A stretch of 41,218 nt of DNA, taken from NCBI GenBank assembly GCA_023853785.1, contig JAJIRX010000596.1:1-41218 (forward strand). Direction: 5' to 3'. A model generated the notes under the pieces. That model was not told the origin of the DNA. It ran no database searches and worked only from the letters and a program-made list of their open reading frames with translations. The first letter of the stretch is position 1, and every line of letters begins with the position of its first letter. The position numbers and the translations under genes were made by a program. Shown one piece after another: positions 13,301 through 23,895 of this stretch. The DNA is from Psilocybe azurescens. Its lineage: Eukaryota > Basidiomycota > Agaricomycetes > Agaricales > Agrocybaceae.

Positions 13301-13347
13301 ACAAGTATAACAATAAGCAGAAAGGTACTCGTGAGGCTAGGTGCCAT
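10345..13347 (-). CDS. het-C: Het-C family protein (vegetative incompatibility), five frame breaks
   Basis: Homologue of the Neurospora/Podospora HET-C proteins (Het-C domain), secretory or plasma-membrane proteins implicated in self/non-self recognition after hyphal fusion. Start at 13347 gives a signal peptide (MAPSLTSTFLLIVIL..VETYA) followed by the family hallmark FGAGDIPDFAYLN. Eighteen exons by eye: 13347-13233, 13170-13001, 12940-12914, 12860-12786, 12722-12657, 12606-12587, 12530-12426, 12376-12129, 12076-12022, 11966-11927, 11873-11825, 11775-11494, 11446-11415, 11358-11284, 11230-11180, 11127-11002, 10954-10820 and 10757-10345. Conserved blocks include GNWLRDYSQAMDIAGLSKLS, LLAHSNWCELALRKMGH and LGQVTGTFG-like PLVTGTFG. 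The C-terminus is Tyr/Gln/Gly rich and ends in an acidic SDDDDFDYE. Frame corrections are needed at about 12450-12458, 12236-12242, 12043-12049 (C4), 11553-11558 (A6) and 10490-10501. About 694 aa if corrected. An in-frame ATG at 13443 is upstream, but would bury the signal peptide. Confidence 0.9.
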
Positions 13348-13757
13348 GCTGAGCGTACAAAGTAGATAGTCGTGGAGGTGAATGAAGTTAAAGTTAAAGG
13401 GAGCAGTGCCAAGCCGATCTGATTGTGTCGATGTGAATGACATAGCATTACTTACGATCCTTGATATTCCTTGACCTCCGAGTCTGCGCCGAATTGTTCC
13501 TTGGTGGACTTCTTCTCGGATCTTCTCGTTTGTTTCTCAGCTTTGACTGAGGCTGTTCGGGGATTCTCTTTGCTTCCTTATTTTTATCGCATGCTCTACT
13601 TTCAACTATCAATAATGCATACAAGTTGCTTTACAGAATACAATAAGTAGTAAGTGGGACAAACACAATGTGAGTGGGAGTAGAAGTACAACAGGTATCA
13701 TGCACGCATGCATTTTGCAGAGATCCAATAGATTCGCCTCTTCATATCATACATCCT
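13348..13757 (-). promoter_or_regulatory. Het-C upstream region
   Basis: The 410 bp between the carnitine acetyltransferase stop and the Het-C start. Both genes read left, so this holds the 3' UTR of one and the promoter of the other. No TATA box or known operator is evident. Confidence 0.35.
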
Positions 13758-16700
13758 TCAATATTCCGCGAGTGGTATAACCTTGCCTGCAAAGATAATC
13801 AGTACCCATCGAACCACCTCAACTCAAAGCCCCATAAACAAAGAAAGCAAACATACCGATGTCAGAGAACGGCGACTTCTTCTTTCGTCCCAACAACGCC
13901 ACCTCTCCACTATCGAAGAAGGAGTATCCAGCTAAACATCCCCCATTAAAACCATCAGTCTAAGCAAGGGACAAAGTAAACAACAATAAAACTCACGCAT
14001 GGCGACCTCTTCCTCGTCTGACGATCCAGAATCCGACGTGGCACCATGAATAGGTCGCCCTGTCTTTGAATCTCGCAGGATGCCTAGATGGTCCACGAAT
14101 GGCGCTGGGCGCTGGTTGGCCGACCTGTGCAGCTGGATGAGCTGGCGCTGAATCTCGAGGAGGTAGCCTTTCAGGGTGTCCAAGAACCGACGAGTCTGCA
14201 GATGTTTCGACGATGCGCATCTGAAAATAGCGTCAGCATTGCTTAACAGAGAAAAAGAAGGGAATGAAAAACCATACACAGAGATGCCGTCTTCTTTGAT
14301 GATGTACCCAATCCCATAGCCATCTGCGGCGCCAGGTCCGAAGCCAAACAGCCTCAGAGCAGGATTACCACAATTTGACGTCGAGAGGATGCTCGTCCCC
14401 AGGAGAGCCCAGCCTGGATCAGTAAAGATCGCAGGCATCTTGCTGACCTTTGCGAAGGCGGAGGTGAAGGTGACGAACTAGGCTCGACGATGCCGTTGGT
14501 TCCGATTCAGTCTTGTTCTGTAGCTGGCGTTGAATGAGGCAGTATATAGCGTATAGGTGTCTGTTAACATGAAACATTGTGAGTTTTGGGTATCAAAGGT
14601 GTAGAGTTGAGACGTATCGACGCACCTGTCTTGTCCCAACCCCTGACTACAGGCTTTCGTCAACTTCACATGAGTATCGCACGCCTTTCGGAGTGCAGCC
14701 ATTTCTGCGAAGGGGGGCTTCAGAGTAAAATGTCTACGAAAGATCAGATTAGTAATAAAAAAAACCCTCTCCACGTGAAGGAATTACGAAACTAATCACC
14801 TTTGTAAAGTGAACACTCTCTGGTTGAACGGATCGGATGGCTTCGGTACGACCCATGCAAGAAAAGCCTTGGTCATCGCAGGTTCGTAAACACATTCCAC
14901 ACGACCTTCAAAGTGACAATGTATAGTCAATCTCCATGCAACGAGTATAGGGATTTGAAAAATAGGCCATCACATACCATACAGCCCATAGTACGCAGCC
15001 TGGAATGCCATCTGCACGAACGCATCGGGACTGAGTCCATGACTCGTAATGAAATTCTTCCCATATCCTTTAAACTCAAGGGCTTGGCAGTCATTCTGGC
15101 AGATCAGATCGCTGATCCGAGTCTCTGCATAGCGCACCCCGGCACGCAGCTCAGGCGTCAAGTTCCATTCGAGTTTCTTGGGCGTCGTGTCGATCTTTTC
15201 GGTCTGTACAGGAGATCCTGGCGTTTATGCACATTATGTACGAAGGCACGAAAGTATACTGAGTGGTAAACTCACTTTGACCACCCCGAGGTGGTTTATA
15301 TGCCCTTGCGTGCGGGGACAGTGGAGCATGGAAAAGAGTTGGAGCGGAAGGATTAATTGATCGCGCGAGAAGCATAAGTCCCTCAGTGAATATATCAGCA
15401 GCGAATCTAGAGGCATGTTTCAGTCAGACCGATATTAACATAATCCTCAACACTGACCTTAGTACAGTATGACCATCGACTCCTGTATGTTCAAAGTTGA
15501 TTCCAGCAGCTCCATCCGCACACACGATGATTTGAAGCTTGATGAAGGCGCATGCTTAAAAGTCATCCAGTTGTGGAGATATTGAGATGGGCGTACCTTA
15601 TCATACCACCGATTCGTGCAAGTTCCGACCTGTTCTCCGTCCTGCAGATTATATGTTCCACACAAGAAGTTGCTGCACAGATCTGCCAGAGATTCAGGCG
15701 AGGTATCGTCAAGGCAAACAACGAAGAGTGCGTTGTCAACGATCTCCAGGCATGCTTTGTTGTTTTCTCCTTTGAAAGCATGCTACGGAGGCCCGACCAT
15801 ACTTTGCGATTTTCTGTAGATAAGACTCCGATGGCACCCCTTGCGACCTGGTTGCGTCATAGTGGATGAGAAGCAAGAACATTAAAAACAAGACCAATCG
15901 GTACCTTCGATTTATCTGTTTTATCTGCGTCGGTCACAATTGCTTGTAAATTGCGCAACACTTCCCGTTCCGTCAAGACTGGTAGATTATCTTCGTCTAG
16001 AACATCGAACCAATCTTGGATAGAGACTATTAGCCGTGACTCTTCCTTTTATAAATAGCATAAGAACGCACAAAATTGGCCTCTTCGAAGGACGACAATA
16101 TGCCTTGATTCCGAGTGGACTTCCATTCTGCATCCTCTCTATAATAAGAACACTATGAGCCACTGAAATCTCGGCGAGGAAAGCATGGAATGAACACACG
16201 TCTGTGGGGATTCTTGAAGTTCCGAAAAGACGAGTATTGATCCATATCGAGAGGAGTTCCACGGACACTGTCTGGTTCAAGGATGCCTGCCCGCAGGTCA
16301 TGAATGAAACCAAGGGAAGAAACGACGAGAGAAGCGGCTCGGGGAAGCTGGGCACCACGATCTGGTGTGGGATCATCTCTGGTGTATAGTTTAGCGACAA
16401 TAGGTTATAGCAAGAAAAGGAGTCATACTCAAGGACGAAGAAGGGGTTCAAGGCAAGGACTACTGGGTCGCTGTGCGAGAGGTATGATTCGTACCTGGAT
16501 CGTTGAGCGCGATTCAACACCAGAAAGAGTCACAAGTATGAGATCCTCTACCAGAACTCTTCAATGTAACTGGACCCGACATCAGTATCAGCGCTTTTGC
16601 TCAGATTCGAAGGAACTCACCTCGCTTTATCTTGGGCATACTCCTGCAGCAGTTGGTGCAGCTGTGGACCATCCGTCTGCAAGAACTCCTTGACCGCTTC

Positions 16701-16864
16701 CTTCGTAGTTTCGTGCTCCTTCTCGTCCTGCAAACCCTCGAGCGCGCGGAGATATCGATTGCATGTGTCTTCAAGAGTTGGTAGAGGAGCTTTGGTAGCT
16801 TGTCTTGATATGCCAAGGTCCGATTTGCTGGTTTTCTGTCAGCGAATTCAGTAGTTGAAGCCAT
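13758..16864 (-). CDS. Carnitine O-acetyltransferase (choline/carnitine acyltransferase family)
   Basis: Transfers acetyl groups between CoA and carnitine for acetyl shuttling among peroxisome, cytosol and mitochondrion. Sixteen exons by eye: 16864-16621, 16569-16552 (18 nt), 16494-16429, 16378-16200, 16138-16072, 16014-15905, 15847-15597, 15537-15458, 15406-15276, 15217-14978, 14905-14800, 14733-14626, 14560-14278, 14220-13997, 13931-13857 and 13786-13758. Key blocks: substrate-tunnel NRWYDK, catalytic-His motif FEHTGVDG (exon 8), carnitine-site LSTSNCGNPALRLFGFGP and DGYGIGYIIKEDG. It ends KVIPLAEY. About 736 aa, longer than typical 600-650 aa enzymes because of a Ser-rich insert before GWALLGTSI. 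No clear peroxisomal C-terminal tripeptide. Frame corrections are needed near 16783-16789, 16222-16234, 15759-15770, 14850-14861, 14712-14717 (C6) and 14475-14483. The start MASTTEFADRKPANRT was chosen because it leads directly into the conserved AYQDKLPKLP. Confidence 0.9.
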
Positions 16865-17791
16865 AGATGGAGAAGGAAAGAGAATGGGTAAGGTTTAAAG
16901 GGAGACCCACTCGTCCTGCGATGCCATGGCGGAGCTCCTCTTAAGTGATCGATGGCGGAATGCGGGGTAGTGGGGTCCGGGGATGTAATCAAATTCCAAT
17001 TGGCAATCACAGTCCGAGCCTATTTAATACTGCGAATCGAATCAAACGTTTGCGTATGTCATTGCTATCATCAAGCGATTGGTTCTATCGCAACTGGTAC
17101 ATATATAAGTAAAGCTTGAGCAGAGCATGACCCGTTTACTAACCTATTCAGTCTTAGACCCGTCCGAAAACCATACAAATTCAGCCGCCTCCGGAGCCCA
17201 ACGGAGCCAAAACCAACATTTCTTTTTCCAAATTTCTCCTATTCGTCAGGGGAGGATGTTAGATAACCCAAGACCGGACAAGATAGAGGAAAGGATGCGA
17301 CATTGCGGGGATTGAGCGTTGGAATGCGGTCGTCCTGCGATCGGGAGGACGCGGAAATCATCAACGTAGCCGAAGGCTCAACCATAAACACAACAGTGCC
17401 GTCTCCGAGCACGCGGAATGTAGAAAACTTGGCTGTGGGCTGTAAACCTGCAGCAGTTCATAGATACATACAACTCAGTGTGCAGAGAAAGGATTGAACT
17501 TATAAATTGCTTTCACTCTCGGAGATTGAATGGCGGTAAGTACTTCATATCTGCGGTCGCGAAATATCGCTTCAAAACGGGGTATACATTTTTAATAAAA
17601 CTACAGGTATACAAAGGGTATGCAATACAGACGAGATAGCCCTAATTTTAGCATAATAAACCAGAGATAAGAATTGTGTCCAACACCACAGAATCCCAAA
17701 ACGATTGTCTAGATTTGCCCCTCTTCCAGCAGGCACTGACCTTTTGTTCGCCATACCTCGCAGTTCTCCAAATCGCACAGTCTGAACTAGA
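16865..17791 (-). promoter_or_regulatory. Spacer and upstream region of the carnitine acetyltransferase
   Basis: About 930 bp between the WSC-protein stop and the carnitine acetyltransferase start, both leftward. Pyrimidine-rich coding-strand tracts lie just upstream of the ATG. An in-frame alternative ATG occurs at about 16929 but meets a stop within ten codons. No separate gene is apparent. Confidence 0.35.
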
Positions 17792-19651
17792 TTAGGTGAT
17801 AACTTGGACGTTCACAGGCTGGCAAGTGTCCAGGGTATAATGTGGATGGCCAGTAACTGGCGAGAACACTAAATCGACACGTGCATTCGCGCTCGTGTTG
17901 GTGCAAAGTGAAAACGCGTCTGCTTTGCCATTGAAAGCTAAAATCGGTGGGCTGCCAATAACTGCCGCGGTATCCGTCTAAAATAAAGAAGTGGCGAACG
18001 TTTAGCGAAAGATTGATCGATCAGAGAAGGAGAAGGTGCTGACCATGGTGCAATATGACTGTGAACCCGGGAAGGCAGGGATAGAAGCGACAAAGTTCGG
18101 AGATTCGCCGTCATTGGTAAACGTCGAAGTCATCTGCTGAGTTGGAATGACGATTGAATGCGGGCTGATAATCGAGTTGGATAGACTGAACGCAGGCCAT
18201 TCAGAGCAGCACGTTGGACAAGCCTATCATATCAGAACACTCAGTACATAATGATCATCCAAGTAGAACCAAAAAAGGGACACGTACAGAAATGACAGTC
18301 CACAACACGTTCTTCACAATCTCCACAGCCACGACCTTGAGAGGAATACTGGACGGGCCATTGAGAGGCGGGTTCTTGAACTGGGCCCTCAACGTAAAGT
18401 TCGACAGCGTCGTGTCCAAACACACTTGTGGTCCTGGAGCTTTGCCCGTTGGCGAAAACTCGTACACCGCCACGCGATTCGCATTTCCGCAGTATTCGCC
18501 GTGATTCGCCTGGCACAGCTCGCGGCAATCCGCGTCTCCAACGCGCTGTGTTGGTGCGTGAACAGTGGTGTCGCACCCTGAACGTAGGACGAGAATCGTT
18601 AGTACATAACCTGGTAAAGATGCAAAGGATGCGTCGCGAAACGTACAGCACTCATGCCCATTTTCAACACCCGCAAACGTAAACGCGCCTTGTGCCAAGC
18701 ATGCAGCTGTACACGATTCAGGGGTAGTACCAAGAGGAATGTTCACGCCCGTTCCCAAAGTCCTCGCACCAGTCGAATCCCTAGCGTACAGTAAGTATTA
18801 CACCTCGAGCGGATTGATGAAGAACTGAGATGACTAACGTGAAGCATCCCTGGTACGTCCATAGACCCGTTCCAGCTGTTACATTTTGTACAATGACAGG
18901 TGGCGGCCTATTGCTTTGGAAGATGTTCATGCGAACAGGCCCGCCACAGAGTTCCGAAGCGTTCCCGCTGCATGCCATATTGCAATCTGTCGCGGGCTCC
19001 GGCGTACTTGGTATTTGAATCGTCGAATCGCAGTCTAGTGTGATATTAGTGAACAAATTTCAAACTATGAAGGAGGATCACGGCCTACAGCATTCCTAAA
19101 ATCAAAATCAAACATCTTGAATTTCAGCAATTCGCTAAAAAACCAGAGATATATGCGCACCCCTGCATATAGTTATAAGAACCATGGTTTATTTTAGCAT
19201 GATATTTAAAGAAAATGGACGTACGACCAAATTCTATGCCTGCAAAGAGGAAACCTCCAGAATCACAAAAGCCAAGGCATGTTTCAATAGTCATAGGATC
19301 TTGAACCAACGACGTAGCAGCTAAAGTTCGAGAAGTGGAAATATCGCTGAAAGCCTGGAATGAGCACAGGCGTCGAGAGGGTCTTCAAACATCTCACCTG
19401 AAGCATCCTACAGACGTCCAATTGACCGGTAAGACAGTTGGGATAGTTGGGATAGTTTGTGCAATCACGGCCTGGATAAAGAAGAATATCAGATAAATAA
19501 CGCGATTTCTATCAACGACAAGAAAGACGCGTCTCACAGGCCCCAACAACGCCCCGACACTCAAAACGCAAGGCGAAGAACCATCCTTCCAGAATAACGA
19601 AGCAAAAGGACGAGAGATGACACGTCTTGCGACGCGTAAAAATCCATGCAA
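17792..19651 (-). CDS. Secreted protein with two WSC domains
   Basis: WSC domains are cysteine-rich glycan-binding modules found on fungal cell-wall proteins and oxidases. Exons by eye: 19651-19538, 19471-19398, 19346-19225, 19095-19089, 19034-18839, 18780-18647, 18577-18288, 18223-18044 and 17977-17792. A hydrophobic leader (LSVGALLGP-AVIAQ) precedes WSC1 (VGCFSD...ETCLGFC...ECYCD...CSGNASELCGG) and WSC2 (YQGCFTD...SCTAACLAQG...GHECWCD...CRELCQANHGEYCGNANR). After the WSC pair comes a roughly 200-aa tail opening ACPTCCSEWPAFSLS, with no GPI signal or membrane segment at the end (NVQVIT). The fourth exon is only 7 nt as drawn, and the total (1303 nt) is one base off frame, so that junction is wrong or carries an indel. 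A shorter start near 19587 (MVLRLAF) would give a cleaner signal peptide but needs a frame correction. About 434 aa. Confidence 0.85.
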
Positions 19652-21650
19652 CGGAGGCTCTTTATACTTCCCCGCCCAACTATCCCTGCCGACAAGAATA
19701 CTTACATGATCCTACAGCCGCCAAAGAATGGCATCAGGCACATCAACGGCAAAGATGAAAAGAACATCCCTCGAGACCCCAGGAACAACCGCAGAGAAAA
19801 AACGGGACGGGCAATGAACCTCTCATGCTTGTCAGGTTGAAAGAAGGGAAGGCGCCAACGGCTTCGCCGGATGTTCGATTTTCTATCTTTGCTTCCAGCC
19901 AGGCGTGGTTTGAGGGGTTAGAGCTGATTGGAGGATGGATGAAGCCATCAATGATCACTGGCTTCTGATAGCAGTCCGAAAGACATGCGCGGTTGCTGTG
20001 AACTCTAAGGGCTTTATAATTGATTGTGGCAGCAGAACATTGGCGGGGACCAATCCGATGAACGTGAAGTCGGTGAAATATTATACTTGTGCAATCTAAA
20101 ATAACATCTCCGCCATGAACATCTGCTGGAAAAGAGGAAGATCTGTCACTCTTACCTCCGTACCGTGTGGATATCCTTGCCTGATAGCTATTCAGGCTGA
20201 TCATCGTTCGAAGGCTCCGTGTGGATATTTGTGTCTTTCCCAAATTTGGTTTCACCGTCGACGTGGCGTAGTACCTGATCTTCTTATAGTAATGTTTGTT
20301 GTATACAATTCCTCTCCCTTCTGACCAGCATCAACGACAGTACGAAGGTGAAGGCAGTAAAGATAGTAAGATAACGCACCCGAGAATCTGTCAGTGTTTC
20401 ACAGTAGACATCAGGATGCCAGACGTTGTTTAACAGGCCTCTAATACCGATCCGAAGAACTAAGGCCCCGATTTCCGTGTGAAACGTCGGGGACATGGGC
20501 ACACGAAATTCATTTTGAATGATAGCCGTGCGTGCGTAACAATTCCGGGCATGCGCAATGGTCGGTAGAGGTGATTTATCATGTCGGGCGTGTCAATGGT
20601 GGGAGGCCATCAGTTGCCTGACGTGACAGAGTTCTATCAGCGCAGATGGAACATGACGATGAGAAAAGACGTACATAAAGGTGCCGCAGGCGACATATCG
20701 GAGGATTTTTGCCCTATGAAGCATAAGAAGGGTGAGTTACTTTCATCCATCCCGCTGATTCTTTGTATATGCAATATTCTTAGGCTACGTCTGTCGTTTG
20801 GGTGCTCTAGGTTCTGATCGTTCTTCACTGTTCGTTGACAGAGAGTAGTATTGGGGGCCATCTCCGCAGTTAAGCCAGCAAGGTGGTAGGGTAGGAATTG
20901 GTGCGTTCGATCCTCGCACGCAGAACAGGAAGAAGAAACAAAGCACCGTTATCTGACCACTCGTATTGGTTCTTCACTTGCTTGTGCCGTTCTTGGATTT
21001 TCTCTGGTTCTTTGAATAGACTCGAGTGCGGGACCTTCACAGAGGTTCTTAACAGCATTATGGCCGTCTTACAGTCATCTAAATTTTGGTTCAGTCGCGT
21101 CGTTCTCTGGCAGTACGACACAGGTATGACCCACCATGATCTCAGACAATTCGGGTCCGCAATCGCAGTCAATGACAAGCCATCCCGTCGAACAAGGCGC
21201 CGACTCCGATGTGCAAAAGCATGGAAAAATCAGATAAGATGCAATTTCCAACGTACAGGACCGTGATAGCTAGACTTCAGGAAGATTCAGGATTGCGACA
21301 ACGAACCTTCAACAGGGGTTTTCTCGCAAATAGTGCCTTGAAAGTTTGGCCCATGTGCATGATCAATGTACGACACGATAAGGTCCTGACTGTCTTCGCT
21401 AACTACCGGACAGATGCTGACAAATCACTGTTATCTGCTGCTGTTATCAGTGTTGCTCTGCTCACGAATAGGCGATATTTCTTTCTCCTGAGACTCACGA
21501 TTTCCAAATCCTTCTACACACCGGTATCGAAACAGATTATGGACTCTTACACGGCGCATTTGACTCTCACAGTCGCCTTCATTAAACAGGCCATTTGATG
21601 GCTTTCAATTGCCAACGCTCATAAATGACATGTGCCTCGAGGCGTTATTT
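19652..21650. other. Region without a recognised gene
   Basis: Open frames of 70-170 codons (19743-20255 minus, 20870-21178 minus, 21209-21598 plus) overlap on opposite strands, lack known motifs and have no consistent splicing. The left end should include the WSC-gene promoter. Nothing here can be named. Confidence 0.35.
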
Positions 21651-22330
21651 TCTTACCCTGATAGAGTACCAGGCTTAATATCGGCATCGGAGAATAATGA
21701 TCACTTTCAACTCAGGCAGACCCCCTAAAAAGCTGTACCTTATATTAATATCATACTTATGTGCTCAGGAAAACAAGTTCCAAATATAACTGTACCATAC
21801 GTTCCCCCGAACGATCCAAGTAGTTATCACAATCTCTTTTAAACTTGTTTTAAACGATCAATGGTTACTATATAGAGTAACAGCCTCAAGTTCATGACAC
21901 TAACTTTGGGGCCACCTGCACTGTGTTTAATAACTTATTAAATAAATAAAAAATTACGCGTTGAACCTTCATGTGTAAAATATGGTGTAAAACCATCTCC
22001 AAGTAACTGCTTCAAGTTTTAATGACCAAAACACACTGCAGTCTTTGGTATCTAAATCTCTCCTTTTGGGGTATTTTGATGGACGCCCCACACGAGGTGA
22101 CCATATGTCCTCTATTTTTAGCTCAAAGACGATAACTCTAATAAGAGATTGTCAATAGATTATTCTAACAAGGCTCTACAATAGTCCTTTATCTATTTTA
22201 AAACTGAAATAAAGCATTTACATAAAAATAACATAACATCTACTCTAAGTTTAGAACGTGACTTGTCGTAACTTGGTTTTGGGTGGTCGTGTACGCTACT
22301 AGAATAATAAAGAACCCTTAAAAAGCGTAA
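21651..22330. other. AT-rich non-coding stretch
   Basis: Almost free of open frames in all six readings and visibly richer in A+T than its flanks, with runs such as TTATTAAATAAATAAAAAATTA near 21930-21955. It could be degraded repeat DNA or a spacer. No terminal repeats or target-site duplication were found. Confidence 0.4.
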
Positions 22331-22433
22331 GTCGTCATTGAAACCTCTGCGGGCCCAAGCGCATTTAGACCTTCTGTGAAGGAAAGGTGAAACTAGTAAG
22401 TCGTTGGCTTGTAGGTGTTCGGCCTTGGATTGA

Positions 22434-23051
22434 TTATGCTATTGTTCGTTGGCGAATCATATCTAATCTAGGCGGTGGCGCTGATTCCACATCTGAGACA
22501 GGTCTACTTCTCATCATCGCAGAGTCTTTCTGACTTGGCGAAAAAAGTGTATCAGCAGCCCAGCTCACAATTGGCGCTAAAATGAACGCCAGAAATGGCA
22601 GTGAACAAAAAGCGACCAAAAGCGTGACCGCAATCTTGACTTCTGCTGATTTGACCATCCACACGTAGGTTAGGACTTCCGCGAATATAGAAAGGGATCC
22701 AAAATAACGCTAAGGAGCTCTTTGTGGATCTAGTTAGTTTTTCCCCATGAGAAACATGAACTAACATGGAGTACTCACAGTGCCACATGGCCCAGAACCA
22801 TAATGCTCCAACGCCATAAAGTCTAAGAAGATTTTGTTGCGCAGTGATGGCCCTTCCCACCAGAAGTAGTGCTTCATCTTGAGAAGCATATTTCCCAATC
22901 GGTCAATCAATAATAAGCCGCACGTGCAAGCGCCAATATTGAGGAATAGGGCGGCATATCTAAGAATTTCAAGCGCAAGAGTTCCGCCTTGATTATTCTT
23001 GAAGATTATCAAGAGGATAGCTGCAAGTATTGCGAGAGAGCCAGACTGCAT
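22434..23051 (-). CDS. Small multi-pass membrane protein, unknown function
   Basis: Three or more hydrophobic segments: SGSLAILAAILLIIF, YAALFLNIGACTCGLLLI, then LYGVGALWFWAMWH and, in the last exon, VTLLVAFCSLPFLAFILAPI. It ends in a polar cytosolic-looking tail with DSAMMRSRPVSDVESAPPPR. Exons as read: 23051-22779 and 22709-22434, joined through GT..AG. The layout matches a family of about 200-aa four-helix hypothetical proteins common in Agaricomycetes. Two frame corrections are needed, near 22850 (G-rich run) and near 22698-22702. The N-terminus is uncertain: an upstream exon carrying the first membrane helix may lie to the right of 23051, since ACATGCAG just before the present start could be an acceptor. 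Confidence 0.6.
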
Positions 23052-23895
23052 GTAAAGGGATTGAGACTATTGACTGGTATTCTATCGTTCACTTAAGAAT
23101 ATACACAATAAGCATGCTAGTCTGGCATGCTTAAAATCCAGTCTTGTTGAATCGATTCGACAGTGAAGGAAGATTATCTGTGCATCAAAGTACTTGAGAG
23201 TGAAAACGATATCGTTAGATATTTTGATTGGGTATACAGTCGAGAGGAATGGATCTGGGAATCCTGATCGCCATGATTGTAATGACACACCGGAAATAAT
23301 ACATAGCATACAACGAGGCCAAGGAGGTACTGAGAGTTGCAATGAGTTGCATGCATCGGATTTGCTGTCTAGGATGAGGCAAGTCGAGAACGAATCGGTA
23401 ATGAAACGCTGCGGCACATTCAATGGCATCATTGCAGGAGAATGCAGGAGAACAGCAAGCAAGTAGGGAGTACAGCTCTCGCGAGTAACAAACACAAACT
23501 ATTAGATCCTTGGAGCTACTCGGGAATTTGCGCTGATTTTATTCATACCTACATGTCGATACAATCGGTAACATTGAGGACGCGACAGACATCGCCATTT
23601 TTTTACTGCCAGACTGACCGTCCGATTCTGAGAATACATTATACGCATGGCCGTCCACCCGAGGGTGCTACTTTTAACAAATATATGAGATTCTTAAGAT
23701 GAACGGAGAATGACCGAAGGGACAGTGCAGTTTTGCACCAGTCAGTCGCAACGGCAAATGTAATTTGAATGTAATGCTTTTAGCCCACAAAGAAACTGTA
23801 GCCAGCATCAAGAGAACAGCGAAGAAGCGTTATCCCGATGATCAGAAAGGCTTTTTCAGGTACATCGAATGCATTGATAATCTGTCTAGCAGAAA
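23052..23895. other. Spacer between two leftward genes
   Basis: Contains a 137-codon minus-strand frame (23082-23495) rich in hydrophobic and Cys residues, which might contribute a first exon to the membrane protein on its left, but no clean splice was found. Plus-strand frames here show no motif. Confidence 0.3.

Noticed and set aside
13347..13443. Upstream in-frame ATG as Het-C start
   Set aside because: It would place 32 polar residues before a good signal peptide; family members begin at the hydrophobic leader.
21651..22330. Mitochondrial DNA insertion or transposon
   Set aside because: AT-rich, but no mitochondrial gene, terminal repeat or target duplication could be seen.
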